This document shows positions 50,118-60,721 of a stretch of DNA of 64,000 nt, one piece after another; the first letter of the stretch is position 1, and the number at the start of each line of letters is the position of its first letter. Origin of the DNA: Sporisorium sorghi (Eukaryota > Basidiomycota > Ustilaginomycetes > Ustilaginales > Ustilaginaceae); the NCBI GenBank assembly GCA_023212695.1, contig JALCCG010000071.1:1-64000 (forward strand), read 5' to 3'. Made by a program: the position numbers and the translations under genes. A model generated the notes under the pieces. The model saw only the letters and a list, made by a program, of their open reading frames with translations. It made no database searches and was not told the DNA's origin.

Positions 50118-52747
50118 AAGGTAATCGAAATGGTGTAGTTGTTCGTGTGTGCGGCGTGTGTGTGTGTGGTTGAGGTCCCCCTTCCCGACTGCCCCAGATA
50201 TTTGATTGATCAGCCTTTCCTCCCGTGGCTGGTTGATTGAACAACGGCGGCTAGATCAAAGCCTCTCCTGTCTCGGGAGAGGTGCGAGAAACTAGGATTT
50301 AGGTCATGATCCCTCTACGCTTCCGTGGGACTTGACCCATTGAATGTTTCTCACATGCTTTGCTTTCGACGACTGAAATGGATTGGGAATGAGGTGGGGT
50401 TCGACGTGGTCGTCTTACGCGATCGCTTGTGTTGCGCTTGCGACTCATGGGCTCGATTCGACGATGTTTTGGATGGTGCTGTCGGCGGAAGAGAGGAGCT
50501 GCAGTTGCGGCTGGGTAGGCCCCCGTTGTTCGGGTGCCGACGTTCTTCAAGGGATTCAATGGCATCACGTTGATGCTAGCTTTACGGTGCGACGACGATC
50601 CGTGGATGTGGGTTGTTTTGCGTGTACGATGCCATTGCGAGCAGTGTTGATGTGTGTGCATCTCAATGGACACGTTGACAATGGCGAACTGGCATGCTGG
50701 CTCTCCTCCCGGAGATCCACCTTCACATCCAGTCTCGACAAGGCATTTACAAGTCCTAAAGCAACAGCCGGCCCCCTGCTTTGCTTGTCCCCACCCCTCC
50801 CTTGGTCTCAGCCTAGAGCTTTATCGGCTGTAAGAGTGTGGAGCAGCGTGCCGTGTTCCCGTAGGAAACACCCGCTGCCCCTCTCCCATCAACCGCGTTC
50901 ACGCTCGGGATCAAAGCTTGAGGCGGCGGGAAGTGGTACAGGACAAGCAGGCAAGGGGCGACCCACAGGTGGATTGTCGGTAGCAGAGCTCGAAAGAGGG
51001 CTCCGTTGCCGCAGGCCAAACCGCGTCCCGTGAGATCCTAAGGGATTGTGTTCGGTGTTGCTATCCCACCTACAGACTTCCTTTCACTCGTAACACCATT
51101 TGTGCAGCTTCGGTCACGTACAGAGTAGCAACAGAGCTGCGTAAAACAATAGAGGCAACAAGAGGCGGCGAAGAAAGCGGCTCGCGCGTGGTGACGATCG
51201 GCATCGGGACCTGACGATCTCGCCCATCGGGGGCTGCTTCTCGACCGCGGTCGACCCTGCCGATCCCCCACGGCATGAGCCGACCAGCGTCTCGGGCCGA
51301 ACAAGGCGCCTTCGAAGCCAAGACACGGATGTATGCGCCGAACAAGTGCATGCATCGTCGATGAGCATGCGGTTACAGGCGAAAGGCGCACAGGATCCAG
51401 CTCGCCACGCTTACGCCGACCCATGATCAGAAGCATGTTGGTCAGTCTATGGAATCTCAACACAGGGTCTCGCTGGGATACTATGTGAGACAGATGCTCG
51501 TCGCTATCGAAACCATACCACACCGTTGGCGATGGGGAGTGTCGTGAGAGGTGGGGCCGAAGATTGGACAAAAGCGAGAAAGAGAAGCGCGTGCTCAAGT
51601 AGGGACTCCGTTGGAACCGTCGCGATAACAACCCGATCTGCTCCCAGAGAGAGGATATCCAGCACGTGCTACGCATCTCTCGCTGCTTCTCTACGTCGCC
51701 TCGCGCTCCCGGATCAGGCTCCAGATTGTCATCTATTCGGGGAATGCTCGAGTCGGATATCCACCGCCAAGCGAACGAGGACGAGGCGACAATAGACAAT
51801 AGAAAGGAAAGAAAGCCATCGTCGAGAAGCGCAAAAGACGACATTCCTGAAAATGAGCAGAGCAGCGAGTCGAATTTCATCCGATCTTCAGGAAATTCCG
51901 GCTAAATTGAGCTGCATAGTGTTAGAAATAAAATTCATTTGTATGACTTGAGTGTCTTGGTCGATGATAGTGCATCGGCTGAGGAACTTCCAGCATCATG
52001 TGGACCATTCCATAACTGGGTGGTCACATGCGGAAGTTTTTCACTCTAGTTTTTCACTCTTCTTTTGTGGCCTACAGCGTAGCACTAAGGCTATATAACA
52101 ACCTCACCCAGGTCCCCATCTTTGTACTTAGAATCTTCATCCACTCAAGCAACAAAGATACTGTCGAGGTTGCCAGTCTTTTTATGAAACAGGCCAACTA
52201 TGTTGACGCGCCACTGCACAAGACATGCAAAAGGATTAATTATCTTTTACATAGGAGTCTAGAAAAGAAATGGGCTCCGAACGCGCTCTCAGATTTTGTG
52301 GAAAAAAGTCTAAATTTATTCGGGTTGCGCTCTGTTGTGTACCACTGCACGCAACGTCGCTGAGATTTCTCGATTTGTGTTCAGCTTGGCATTCGTTCGT
52401 GTGGCAGTCCCTTGGATCCATTCTGTATGCTCCTCTGGTTCAAGCCAGCATCCTTGTCCTGCTTAAGAGGTCGAGCAGCGAGTATGCATGATCGAACCGG
52501 CAATCAGCTGCGAGCTTCTGCACTGCATTGCACTGCACTGCAAGTCAGGTTCGGAAAAATTAAGCTCAAAAACAAGGCGCGACGCACGATGATGTTGTTT
52601 TGCGCACCACCGGTTGCCCGAAGGCTGTTGTAACTCGGAGCGGAAGTCAACGAGAGCAAAGATCGAAACCTCTTGGAAAGCGTAAGCGAGCAATTAGAGC
52701 TCCTTCGATCGTCGACTGCAGTTTCGCAAGGGTCAGGGTCCACGTCC

Positions 52748-52773
52748 AAAAAAAAAAAAAAAAAAAAAAAAAA
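52748..52773. repeat. A26 homopolymer
   Basis: A pure run of 26 A in the gene-free region upstream of the WOPR gene. Confidence 0.95.
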
Positions 52774-54328
52774 CGCCTTCTGATCGAGAAGCCGAAATTT
52801 GGGCTTTTGCTTTAGCCGAGCTTTCGATCCTCACCTGTGCATATTTTTATGGCAATCAGGGCTTCCAACGGGATCCGCAGAACCGCACGCGCTCCTCCGC
52901 CTCCGCACACCGCTCAAGGTTAAGGTTTTGCGAAAGAGACAGAGAGCGCACACCGCATGCCGTGTTCTCCAGCCGATGCCACAAGCGCAGCCGAGCCGAG
53001 CCAAGCCGCAGCGCGAGTCTTATTTCCTGCGACTTCTGGGTAGATGCACTGCGAACGAGTCTACCACTGCACTCGGCGATGCAATGCTTGCTTATTTTTT
53101 GTGTGCATTGTGAAAAAGTCAGGCTCCAGCCGCGCCGGATCCAGCGACGGTCCCGGCCCCTTTTGCTCTCGTCGCCGACCTGACACCGGCTGTTAGAGGG
53201 CCGTTCAGAAGAAGGGGGACCTCGCTCGATGACGCTCAAAAAACAAACGAGAGAGGCACATGGTGGACTTGTCGAAACGCTTACCGAAACACAGATCGCA
53301 TGGCTTGACCGGCCTCTGAGTCAGTCAGCGCAAGCGGGCTATGTATGCAGCATGACAGGGCAGTAGCGATGCACGAACAGGGATCGCGATCGGAAAACGT
53401 ACCAGCCATTGTGTGAGACGGGCGATAACCTTGACCGGAGGCAAGCGGTTGAAGGTCCGCCATTGAGCTGTAGCATTCCGATCGCGCAACAAAGCGTGCC
53501 AAGGGTCGTCTTCGCCGTCGTCGTCTTACGAAAAAAAAAAATGACTCGTCAACTCCGACACCAAGCCCACATTGCGCAGCGGTACAGTACCTCTCTGCTC
53601 GGCGAACCCTTCAAGGGCGCGATGAACACCTGGCCTCGCTTGCAACACCTCGCTCAACCCTGAAGCTCTCGAAAGCCTGCACACACACACGTTTAAATTT
53701 GAGCTTTGGCCATCGGTAGATGCATGGTCCTCGATAACATCTGCTTACCCGACCTTTCCAACCCCGGCCTGCAAAGCTCGGCTATGCAAGCTTCAGTCAG
53801 AGGTGTCGCCGGTCTCGAAGTAGGGTACTGTAGACCGCGCGGAGCCGCACAGCTCGGTTGAGAGCGATCGAGATCGAGATCACGTTGCTTCTTCTTGGAA
53901 TGGTCGGCAGTGCGGGAGCCACTAAGAGACGCACGACCGCTTTCCCGCTGCTGATGGTTCATTGTCGACAGACAAAGAGTCAACGAGGCGACAATGCCGG
54001 GCTCTGTCGGAGCCCGGAGGCGAACGGTTGTTAGCGTTCCTTGGAAGCGTAAGCAAGCGTTTCGTTCAAGAGCAGATACGAGCAAAGCGTCGTCGGTGCG
54101 CAAGGAATTTCATTTCTCTTATGGCCACGACCATCGCTGGCTACATGAAGCCCGCTGCGGTAGCGCATCTTTATTTTATTTCTAAGGCGTCACAGGCAGT
54201 TGAACAGTCAAAGTGGAAACTGCAATTTCAAAATGCAGCCAACCTAAAATATTTTTTTTAGAGCGCAGCTGGACTGTTGCCCTTGCTGGTCTTGCTCTGG
54301 CTTGTTTTCCTCCGGACTCCAGGTCGCG

Positions 54329-54331
<3 letters not shown>

Positions 54332-54362
<31 letters not shown>
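54332..54362. repeat. T31 homopolymer
   Basis: A pure run of 31 T about 1.1 kb upstream of the WOPR start codon. Confidence 0.95.
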
Positions 54363-54365
<3 letters not shown>

Positions 54366-55018
54366 TTCGGGTTCCGCGCCCTTCCCCCTTTTTTCCCCCA
54401 CCAATCGGCTGATGAACCCGTCGCCCCTCGCCTGGAGATAAGAATTTTGTTTCTTGTTTTTAGCTTACAACCCTGTCGATCGTGGTCCACATTTTCGAAG
54501 GCGTCGCGATTGCTCTCTCTCTCTCTCTCTCATTGTGTTTGCCCGATCAAAGTCCGCCCCTCCGCGGCTTCACGTTCACCTTTGTTCTTTCGCATGGAGT
54601 CGGTCAAAGACGCACATAGTCATCACCACACGCCGGTGAATGGGTGCAAAACTCGGGTTCGCCTGCAGTACTTGCCTCTCAAAGCTCAGCGTCTTTGGGC
54701 GTTGCTGTGCTCTGCTTATTGTTCGGGACGGCACCTTTCTACTTTGCGCAGCGATGCACGATCACAGTCTAAATTGCGAAAAGGAAAAGAAAAACTTTTT
54801 TTTTTCCCAGAATTTTCCTCGGAATTTAAGTCTAAAATTGAGAATCTTGGTCCCTTGCCGCTGTAGCAGAAATGGCTGATTGATGGCTGAGGTGTCATGA
54901 CTGTGTCTCTCGCCACCAAATCCATACTGTCTCTCTCTCATTCTCGCAAAGCAGCGCACATCCTTGGCGGCCAGCCACACGGCACCACACACCATCCAGT
55001 CCTTTGCTAAGCTGAACG

Positions 55019-55048
55019 GCAGCAGCAGCAGCAGCAGCAGCAGCCTCC
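55019..55048. repeat. (GCA)n microsatellite in the WOPR leader region
   Basis: Nine or so CAG/GCA units, about 410 bases before the WOPR start codon. Confidence 0.85.
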
Positions 55049-55456
55049 CTGGGTCGTGCAGCAAGCCACATCTTGTGTGCCTCCTCGATCCCATTCCTCT
55101 CTCTCTCTCTCTTTCTCCTCCTCACTGCTTACCGCGCATTCTCACTTTCTCTCACTCTCTCCATCCACATTCTATGGCGACGTTGCTTCGCTGATCATCA
55201 TCATCATCACCGTCGTCCTTTCCTTTGCTACGACTTCCGTCTTCACCATCATCTTCACCGCCGTTTGCCTTTGATATCGTCTGGCTTTTCATACCATTGC
55301 CTTGTCATCCTTCCCTCGATTGGCAAAGCTAGCCGCGAGGGTTTCTTCACCACGGTTCGCTCCATTCAGCCGCACCCATTTTTCGAATAACATAGGCCAC
55401 TCGTCGATCCTGCTGGCTCGTAATCATACGCTTAGCTCGTCTTCACACTCTCCACC

Positions 55457-57505
55457 ATGCCAGGCCACTACTCGGACAATTCGTACCCCAACGATCGCTA
55501 CTCGCACCACGCCGAGCCTGCCAGCAACATGCATCCTTACACAGCTTCTCGCTACACGCCTTCCAGGCCCGACTTTGCTCGCTCCCAGACCATGCCCCGC
55601 GGCCCGCTTCCAGGTCCTCCCCACGGTCCCATGTATCCTGACCACGCTGCCTCTGACCGAGCCTACCCGTCGCACCACCACGCTCCTCCTCACCCCACCT
55701 ACACGCGACACCATCACTCGTACTACGATGAGCGCGGTCCTCTGCTGCCGCCTCCCCTCCACCACCGACACTCCAACCATGAAGAGCCTTACTACGCCTA
55801 CGACGGTCGTTCGCCCACCTCGACCAGCCCTGCGCAGCCGCATACACCTTACGCATATGGCCACCATGCTCACCACGCCCAGCATCCCGCTCACGTAGCG
55901 CACCCGCATCACGCCTCTTTCTCGTCCACGGGCTCTTCTGCCTCTTCCTCGCTTCACACCATGCGTGCCGCCATCTCGCATCCTATGGTAGTGCCCACCG
56001 GCTCCCAGCAGCAGCCCACGTACCGCGGCCACATCAAGACCACCAAAGACGCCATTCTCTTGCTCGCCGCGTGCGACCTTGTCGACGATGCTGGCGCTCC
56101 GGGCGTGCCTCCTCCGCGTCGCGTCAACCGCCGTCTGCTCGACTCGGAGCGCGCCGACCTCATCTGCTCTGGCAGCATCTTTGTCTGGGACGAAAAGGAG
56201 GCCGGCATGCGTCGTTGGACCGACGGCAAGTGCTGGTCTGCCAGTCGCGTCAGCGGCTGCTTCCTCACCTACCGCGAGCTCGAAGCACGCAAGAAGCCCT
56301 CGTCGTCCATCACTGGTGGCCCCACCTCGAACCTCTACAAGGCTGAGGGCCTCATCAAGCAGTCGTTCAGCATGACCACCACTTCAGGTCGCAAGCTGCA
56401 CGTCATCTCGTATTACACCAAGCGCGATGTGCGCGAAGGTCTGCTGCGCCGTGTCAGCGAAGATCCGCGCTTTGTCGGCGAGAGCGGCGGCGAGTGGGGT
56501 CTTTCCGTCGACGAGGCCGAGTATCCCGATCCGATCAGCCGCGCCGGCGATCTTCCTCCGGGCGTCAATCCTGACGACCTTGAAGGCTCTCAGTCGCCTC
56601 CTCCCGCCTCGGCACACGTCGAGCCTGCCGATATGCGTGCCTCGCGCGCTGCCGCAGTGATGCACCCGAGGGAGGCGAGCTTCCATGCTCTTAACACGTC
56701 GCCTGGTCCCAGAGGCACCATGGACGAGCGAGCACTCATGGATCGCAGCCGCATCTCGCCCAGCTCGAGGGAGCCGCACCTCGTCTCGCCGCGCGAGTCT
56801 GCATCCAGGCGCAATCTCGACAGTCTCGTGCCTGCTTACCGTCACCACGTCAAGGCTGAGCCCGTGGACAGGCTGTCGTACACTGCCGATGCGACGCCGC
56901 TGCACGAGGCACGCGGTCTGTTGCCCATTCGGCCCATTCCGGTGGACTCGCAGTATGCCGAGCTTACGGTGCGTCGTAGCAGCAACGAGCAAGCAATCGA
57001 GCTTTCGCCTCGCGATGCCGGTATGCTCTATGGCCGCAAGCGATCCTACCAGGACTTTCGTGGTGCTGCTGCTGCTGCTGCTGCTGGCCCGTCGTTTGAC
57101 GAGGCAGCCAACGAGCCCAAGCCGACGCGGCCGCGGTTGCAGCGCATGCGCAGCTCGAGCATGAGCAACCCGTACACGTCGGCCAAGGACGTGCTGGCGC
57201 CCATCCGCCCCATCGGTCGTGCGGGCTCGGACGACGAGGGTGTCTCGAAGCTTCGCTCGACGCACGCTGCACCGGCCGGGTTCAACAAGGACCAGCAGCA
57301 TGACTCGGCGGTGGGCGCGCTGCTCAGCCTGCGCAGCGGCAGCGGCAGCGGCACGAGCGACGACTCGTCCATGCCGCTCAAGGTCATGTCGCAGTCGCCC
57401 GCGACGAGTGCGCCCAGCAGTGGCGCCGAGGAGGATGCGAGTGCTAAGCCCGCTTTCTCGCGCATGGATAGGGCCGCGCTGGACCGTTTTAGTGTGCGCA
57501 TTTGA
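55457..57505 (+). CDS. WOPR-family transcriptional regulator (Wor1/Ros1/Pac2 type)
   Basis: A 682-residue protein with a WOPR (Gti1/Pac2) DNA-binding domain at about 187-340. Family members are fungal master regulators of morphology and development: Wor1 in Candida, Ryp1 in Histoplasma, Ros1 for sporogenesis in Ustilago maydis. Hallmarks are TYRGHIKTTKDAILLLAACD at 188-207, SGSIFVWDEKEAGMRRWTDG at 238-257, then Trp-Ser-Ala-Ser-Arg-Val and LTYRELEARK, and in the second half LIKQSFSMTTTSGRKLHVIS at 299-318. A His/Pro/Tyr-rich region of about 185 residues precedes the domain, whereas in many members the domain is nearly N-terminal. The C-terminal 340 residues are low complexity with an Ala run from a GCT repeat. 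The ATG at 55457 has A at -3 (accATGC). The second-half sequence looks nearer to Wor1/Ros1 than to Pac2, but this is not certain. Confidence 0.92.
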   Translation: MPGHYSDNSYPNDRYSHHAEPASNMHPYTASRYTPSRPDFARSQTMPRGPLPGPPHGPMYPDHAASDRAYPSHHHAPPHPTYTRHHHSYYDERGPLLPPPLHHRHSNHEEPYYAYDGRSPTSTSPAQPHTPYAYGHHAHHAQHPAHVAHPHHASFSSTGSSASSSLHTMRAAISHPMVVPTGSQQQPTYRGHIKTTKDAILLLAACDLVDDAGAPGVPPPRRVNRRLLDSERADLICSGSIFVWDEKEAGMRRWTDGKCWSASRVSGCFLTYRELEARKKPSSSITGGPTSNLYKAEGLIKQSFSMTTTSGRKLHVISYYTKRDVREGLLRRVSEDPRFVGESGGEWGLSVDEAEYPDPISRAGDLPPGVNPDDLEGSQSPPPASAHVEPADMRASRAAAVMHPREASFHALNTSPGPRGTMDERALMDRSRISPSSREPHLVSPRESASRRNLDSLVPAYRHHVKAEPVDRLSYTADATPLHEARGLLPIRPIPVDSQYAELTVRRSSNEQAIELSPRDAGMLYGRKRSYQDFRGAAAAAAAGPSFDEAANEPKPTRPRLQRMRSSSMSNPYTSAKDVLAPIRPIGRAGSDDEGVSKLRSTHAAPAGFNKDQQHDSAVGALLSLRSGSGSGTSDDSSMPLKVMSQSPATSAPSSGAEEDASAKPAFSRMDRAALDRFSVRI

Positions 57506-57637
57506 TTGTGAGAATGGACTCTTTGTACTGTATACCTCGGCTTTTGTAATCGGTTGTGGCATCTATGCATTTGTGACTTTATACACGTAGCACTTGTTAA
57601 TCTGCATAGGTTTTTTTTGCGAATGTGGTGTGTGGGA

Positions 57638-57694
57638 GTGTGAGGAGGGTGTGCGGAGGGTGTGCGGAGGGGTGTGCGGAGGGGTGAGGATGAG
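57638..57694. repeat. short tandem repeat, unit GTGTGCGGAGG
   Basis: About four or five imperfect 11-12-base copies (GTGTGAGGAGG, GTGTGCGGAGG twice, GGTGTGCGGAGG, then a decayed copy), just beyond the WOPR stop codon. Confidence 0.8.
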
Positions 57695-57870
57695 GGTGTG
57701 GTTGGTGCGGTGGACGAGTTTGGGGTGGTAGGGAGGAGGAGGGGAATCGGGATCGGAGAGTGTGTGTGGCCGATTGGTGGTTGTCGGAAGTTGGTTTCAG
57801 GGTGAGCATCGTCCCTGCCCAGCAAGCTTGTTCTACGACGACGACTTGGTTTCTGGATCAGATGTCTTTG

Positions 57871-57914
<44 letters not shown>

Positions 57915-57970
57915 AAAAAAAGGGCTAAAAAAAAAAAGAAAAAAAAACAACTCACACACAAAATAAACAG

Positions 57971-57980
57971 NNNNNNNNNN
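57971..57980. other. assembly gap (10 N)
   Basis: Ten N bases. The sequences on both sides are copies of one another: 57774-57970 on the left and 57982-58171 on the right, each with one accurate and one noisy half around a poly(A) run. Confidence 0.95.
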
Positions 57981-58078
57981 TTTGGTGGTTGTCGCACGTT
58001 TTGTCCAGGGTGGCGCCCCTCCCCGCCCACAAAGATTTTTCTAAGACGCACCTTTTGTTTTTGGTACAAATTATTTTG

Positions 58079-58113
<35 letters not shown>

Positions 58114-58826
58114 GTCGAAAAGGAGGCTCTAAAAATCGATCGAAAAACGATCATCTCACACACAGTATACAGCGCCTTGCTCGAACAAGCTTAATCGCCC
58201 GATGTCCACCATCGAACAAGAAACGAGCACCCCATACGCGCTTCACCGAACAAGACCTGCTACTGTGGTCAGGGCACACGTTGATAACCCTGGTGGCTGC
58301 CTTGGCAAGCAGGTGTGCTTGGTAAGCAGCAGGACACGTCGCAGATCGTCCTCACACCCGACACACAGTCGATCCATCCAGCTGAGGCGACGCATCGCGA
58401 CGCCTGCCTGGCGCCCATCCGAGACCGTCAAGCGTTTGTTACAGGCGCCGTTCTGTATGATGACACAGCAGTGACACTCTCCCACCCACGGTCCCGAGAA
58501 TCAAAGGTTTCGGGACACGATGGCCGAAACGCGAGGTGTGTGCACAGCAAAGCAAGGAGCTGCTCATTCGGAGTAGGAACAACGAAGCTTTGAATTTCTC
58601 GCACGTCTCGCTTACGACTATCGACAGCAGCGATGTGACACTAAAGGCGGAGTGGGGCCGAGAATCTTGGCTGGCGTCCGCTGTCAGTTCAGCATCGGAT
58701 GGCGATCTGCGCACTTATCGTGGGAACAAGGTAGGAAGCAGCCCAAGTTTCTGCGGCTGCCAAGCGACGGTTGTGATGGATGTGTGCGCACGTTGATGAT
58801 GTCGCGTCGATGACAGACCCACACTC

Positions 58827-59183
58827 CTACGCCGATCCTTTCTTGGAAGCGAACGCAGCGTGATCGGTGTTCCGCACCAGGTGTCTGTCGTGCTGCAACT
58901 CTCGAAACCGCTTGACCGCCTCTACATCCAAAACGATATCCTCGAGCACCTCGTTGACAAACTCGATAAACTCGAGGTAGCGTTGCAAGCGCTCGGCGAT
59001 CTTGACCATGCGTGCTGCGTCAAAGCGAACGTCGCGGTCGTGTTCGAGAACGTCGATGCAGTCGAGTACGTCTTGCATGATGGATTCCGTTTTGGCTTCG
59101 TACTCCCACAGCGCGTCTTTGGCCTTCTGCAGCTGATCGGTGCCCGGCTGAGGCGGATTGATGGGAGCCTTGGGAAGAGTCAT
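58827..59183 (-). CDS. small helical protein, function unknown
   Basis: A 118-residue frame, nearly all predicted helix after a Pro-rich start (MTLPKAPINPPQPG). The helices have heptad-like spacing and many acidic residues: ALWEYEAKTESIMQDVLDCI near 24-43, then MVKIAERLQRYLEFIEFVNE near 59-78. That pattern is typical of small coiled-coil subunits of larger assemblies (kinetochore, Mediator and BLOC-1 subunits look like this), but I do not recognise the family. No membrane segment or signal peptide. The regular amphipathic pattern and absence of low complexity support a real gene. The first ATG is used. Confidence 0.6.
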   Translation of the reverse strand: MTLPKAPINPPQPGTDQLQKAKDALWEYEAKTESIMQDVLDCIDVLEHDRDVRFDAARMVKIAERLQRYLEFIEFVNEVLEDIVLDVEAVKRFRELQHDRHLVRNTDHAAFASKKGSA

Positions 59184-59536
59184 GGTGACTGTGTGTGTTT
59201 CCGGCGAGGTTGTCTTCCGATGGTGTTGGGATGAGGTTTGGCTGGATAGGCCGGGGACGCTGCGTGACTTTTAAAGCCACAGCAAAGACTCGGAGCACTT
59301 TCCGCACAGTGACAAAGCCAAGGGATATGCGCAGAGCGGAAGCATCGGCCATTCCGCAGTAGCGGCAAAGCGTTTGTGCGGCTCAGCCGGATGGCGCTGA
59401 TCAAGCGTGACATTCAGGAGAAAGCTCAGTCGACCATGTTGAATCTCTCTTCGAAGAATGCTTCTTTGTCTGATTTCCATTCCACGTCTTCTAGAGCGCG
59501 TTGCTTGCTTGTTCCAACGTACAGTAGCGCCGACCT
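59184..59536. other. intergenic region between two minus-strand genes
   Basis: About 350 bases: promoter of the small helical protein gene and 3' flank of the SMP-30-like gene. Nothing else was recognised. Confidence 0.5.
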
Positions 59537-60721
59537 CTAATCGTGACCATTCACGCCAATCAAGACCTCCCACAGCTCATCCTCCGCAAACAAAAGCTGT
59601 CGATATTGACCTGAACTCGTCTTGCCCGCCCAGCAAAAGTTGGCGACACCTTTGCCACCTGGAAGCACAAGCTTGCCAATCAGTTTGCCACTTCCATCCG
59701 CTTGAGGCTTGTAGACGTGCACGCCGTTGCCGTGACCCGCCCAGACATTGCCCTCGAGATCGACATGAATTCCATCCGGAACGCCGCTGGTGGACTGGGC
59801 GAATTCGCGTCGTGACCCGACATCGACCGCGGGCAGGCCGTCCTTTGAGCTTGAATCGGCGTGCACCTTGTACGAGTAGATTACCGAAGGCCCGTTGTCG
59901 TCCACGTAAAAGTCGCCCATGTTGTCGTTGCGGTGGAAGCGGAATCGGCCCGTGTCGGTGGTGGTGAGCAGGCCCGAGCCGTCGTTGGCAGCAGAGGGGA
60001 CGAACGTGACGCCGTTGGGCTTGACGTAGTTGGAGGCGTCCACGAGCTTGACCTGGCCAGTGGCGGGGTTCCAGATGTACACACCGTTGGGCGCATACTC
60101 CTTTTCGTGCGACTTGAACGACTGCTCGACGCCGTAGTCCGGGTCGGTGAAGAAGACACAGCCGGTGGTGGGGTGCTTGACGACATCGTTGAGACTCGAG
60201 AAAGGCTTGGATTCAAAGCTGGTCAATGCCGACCTGGTCTTGTGCCCGTCGACGTTGTGGATGACCAAGGTGGAAGCCACGTTGCGCGCGTCGAGTCCCT
60301 GCTCGCACCAGAGCAAGCTGTCGTCGTCCCAGTTTGTCGCACCGTTGGGCATGGCCAGATGCTCGGGCAGGTCGTCGAGGATCTCGAGCTGAGACCAGAA
60401 CTGCTTCTGCTCGTCCGCCGAGAGTTCTGGTAGGATGCCATTTTGCGCTTGAGCACCGTCGGCGGCGGCAGAAGGGATCGAGCTGAGAGGCACACCCACA
60501 ATGATGGCTCGCTGACCATGCTTCGAGTCGACCAGACGATTTGATGAGAGATACACCTTGTCGTGCTTCGAAAGGTACACGCCTGCCTCGTGGAACGTCT
60601 GCTGTCCCGTAGCATCGACGAGCAGCTTGCGCATACCCGCCGAGCTGCCGCCGATGAGACGGTCGAAATCGGCATCGAGGCTGACGATGCCTACCTCGTG
60701 CTTGTCCTGAGTCGCAGGCAT
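59537..60721 (-). CDS. SMP-30/gluconolactonase-like beta-propeller protein
   Basis: A 394-residue protein from the ATG at 60721; 38 further open codons upstream look like leader. The SMP-30/gluconolactonase/LRE group are six-bladed propellers that hydrolyse lactones with a bound divalent metal. Typical blocks are FHEAGVYLSKHDKVYLSSNR, SLNDVVKHPTTGCVFFTDPD with the metal-binding Asn-Asp, KPNGVTFVPS with the second Asn, and GVPDGIHVDLEGNVWAGHGN with the catalytic Asp. The Glu near the start (His-Glu-Ala-Gly) fits the first metal ligand. The protein is about 60 residues longer than bacterial gluconolactonases, with inserts between blades. The substrate is unknown; sugar lactones are the usual guess. 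No signal peptide is evident, so it is probably cytosolic. Confidence 0.88.
   Translation of the reverse strand: MPATQDKHEVGIVSLDADFDRLIGGSSAGMRKLLVDATGQQTFHEAGVYLSKHDKVYLSSNRLVDSKHGQRAIIVGVPLSSIPSAAADGAQAQNGILPELSADEQKQFWSQLEILDDLPEHLAMPNGATNWDDDSLLWCEQGLDARNVASTLVIHNVDGHKTRSALTSFESKPFSSLNDVVKHPTTGCVFFTDPDYGVEQSFKSHEKEYAPNGVYIWNPATGQVKLVDASNYVKPNGVTFVPSAANDGSGLLTTTDTGRFRFHRNDNMGDFYVDDNGPSVIYSYKVHADSSSKDGLPAVDVGSRREFAQSTSGVPDGIHVDLEGNVWAGHGNGVHVYKPQADGSGKLIGKLVLPGGKGVANFCWAGKTSSGQYRQLLFAEDELWEVLIGVNGHD

Larger units (their letters stand above)
50118..55456. promoter_or_regulatory. 5.3 kb gene-free region upstream of the WOPR gene
   Basis: No reading frame in this interval resembles a known protein, and the longest (280 codons, minus strand, 51038-51880) has the composition of non-coding DNA. 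Landmarks: an A/T-rich part at about 51900-52400 with a tandem 13-mer at 52035-52060 and TATATAA at 52092-52098, A26 at 52748-52773, A11 at 53531-53541, T31 at 54332-54362, CT runs near 54512-54532 and 55097-55112, and a CAG/GCA run at 55019-55048. The last kilobase is pyrimidine-rich and may be a long 5' leader. Spliced small genes or non-coding RNAs cannot be excluded. Confidence 0.5.
57506..58826. other. intergenic region with tandem repeat, poly(A) runs and assembly gap
   Basis: This is 3' flank of the WOPR gene and of the minus-strand gene beyond it. It contains a GTGTGCGGAGG-type tandem repeat, two poly(A) runs, ten N and two divergent-looking copies of the same 200-base locus. No coding sequence was found. 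Confidence 0.8.

Noticed and set aside
51038..51880. Minus-strand frame of 280 codons in the gene-free region
   Set aside because: Its product has irregular composition (Arg/Ser/Cys/His scattered, no periodic hydrophobicity) and no motif. It looks like chance openness in GC-rich DNA.
52470..52520. Second GGTTCGATC-like B box, minus strand
   Set aside because: No stem on the 3' side and no A box upstream.
57762..58325. Plus-strand frame reading through the N gap and both A runs
   Set aside because: It depends on homopolymer lysines and unknown bases in an assembly artefact.
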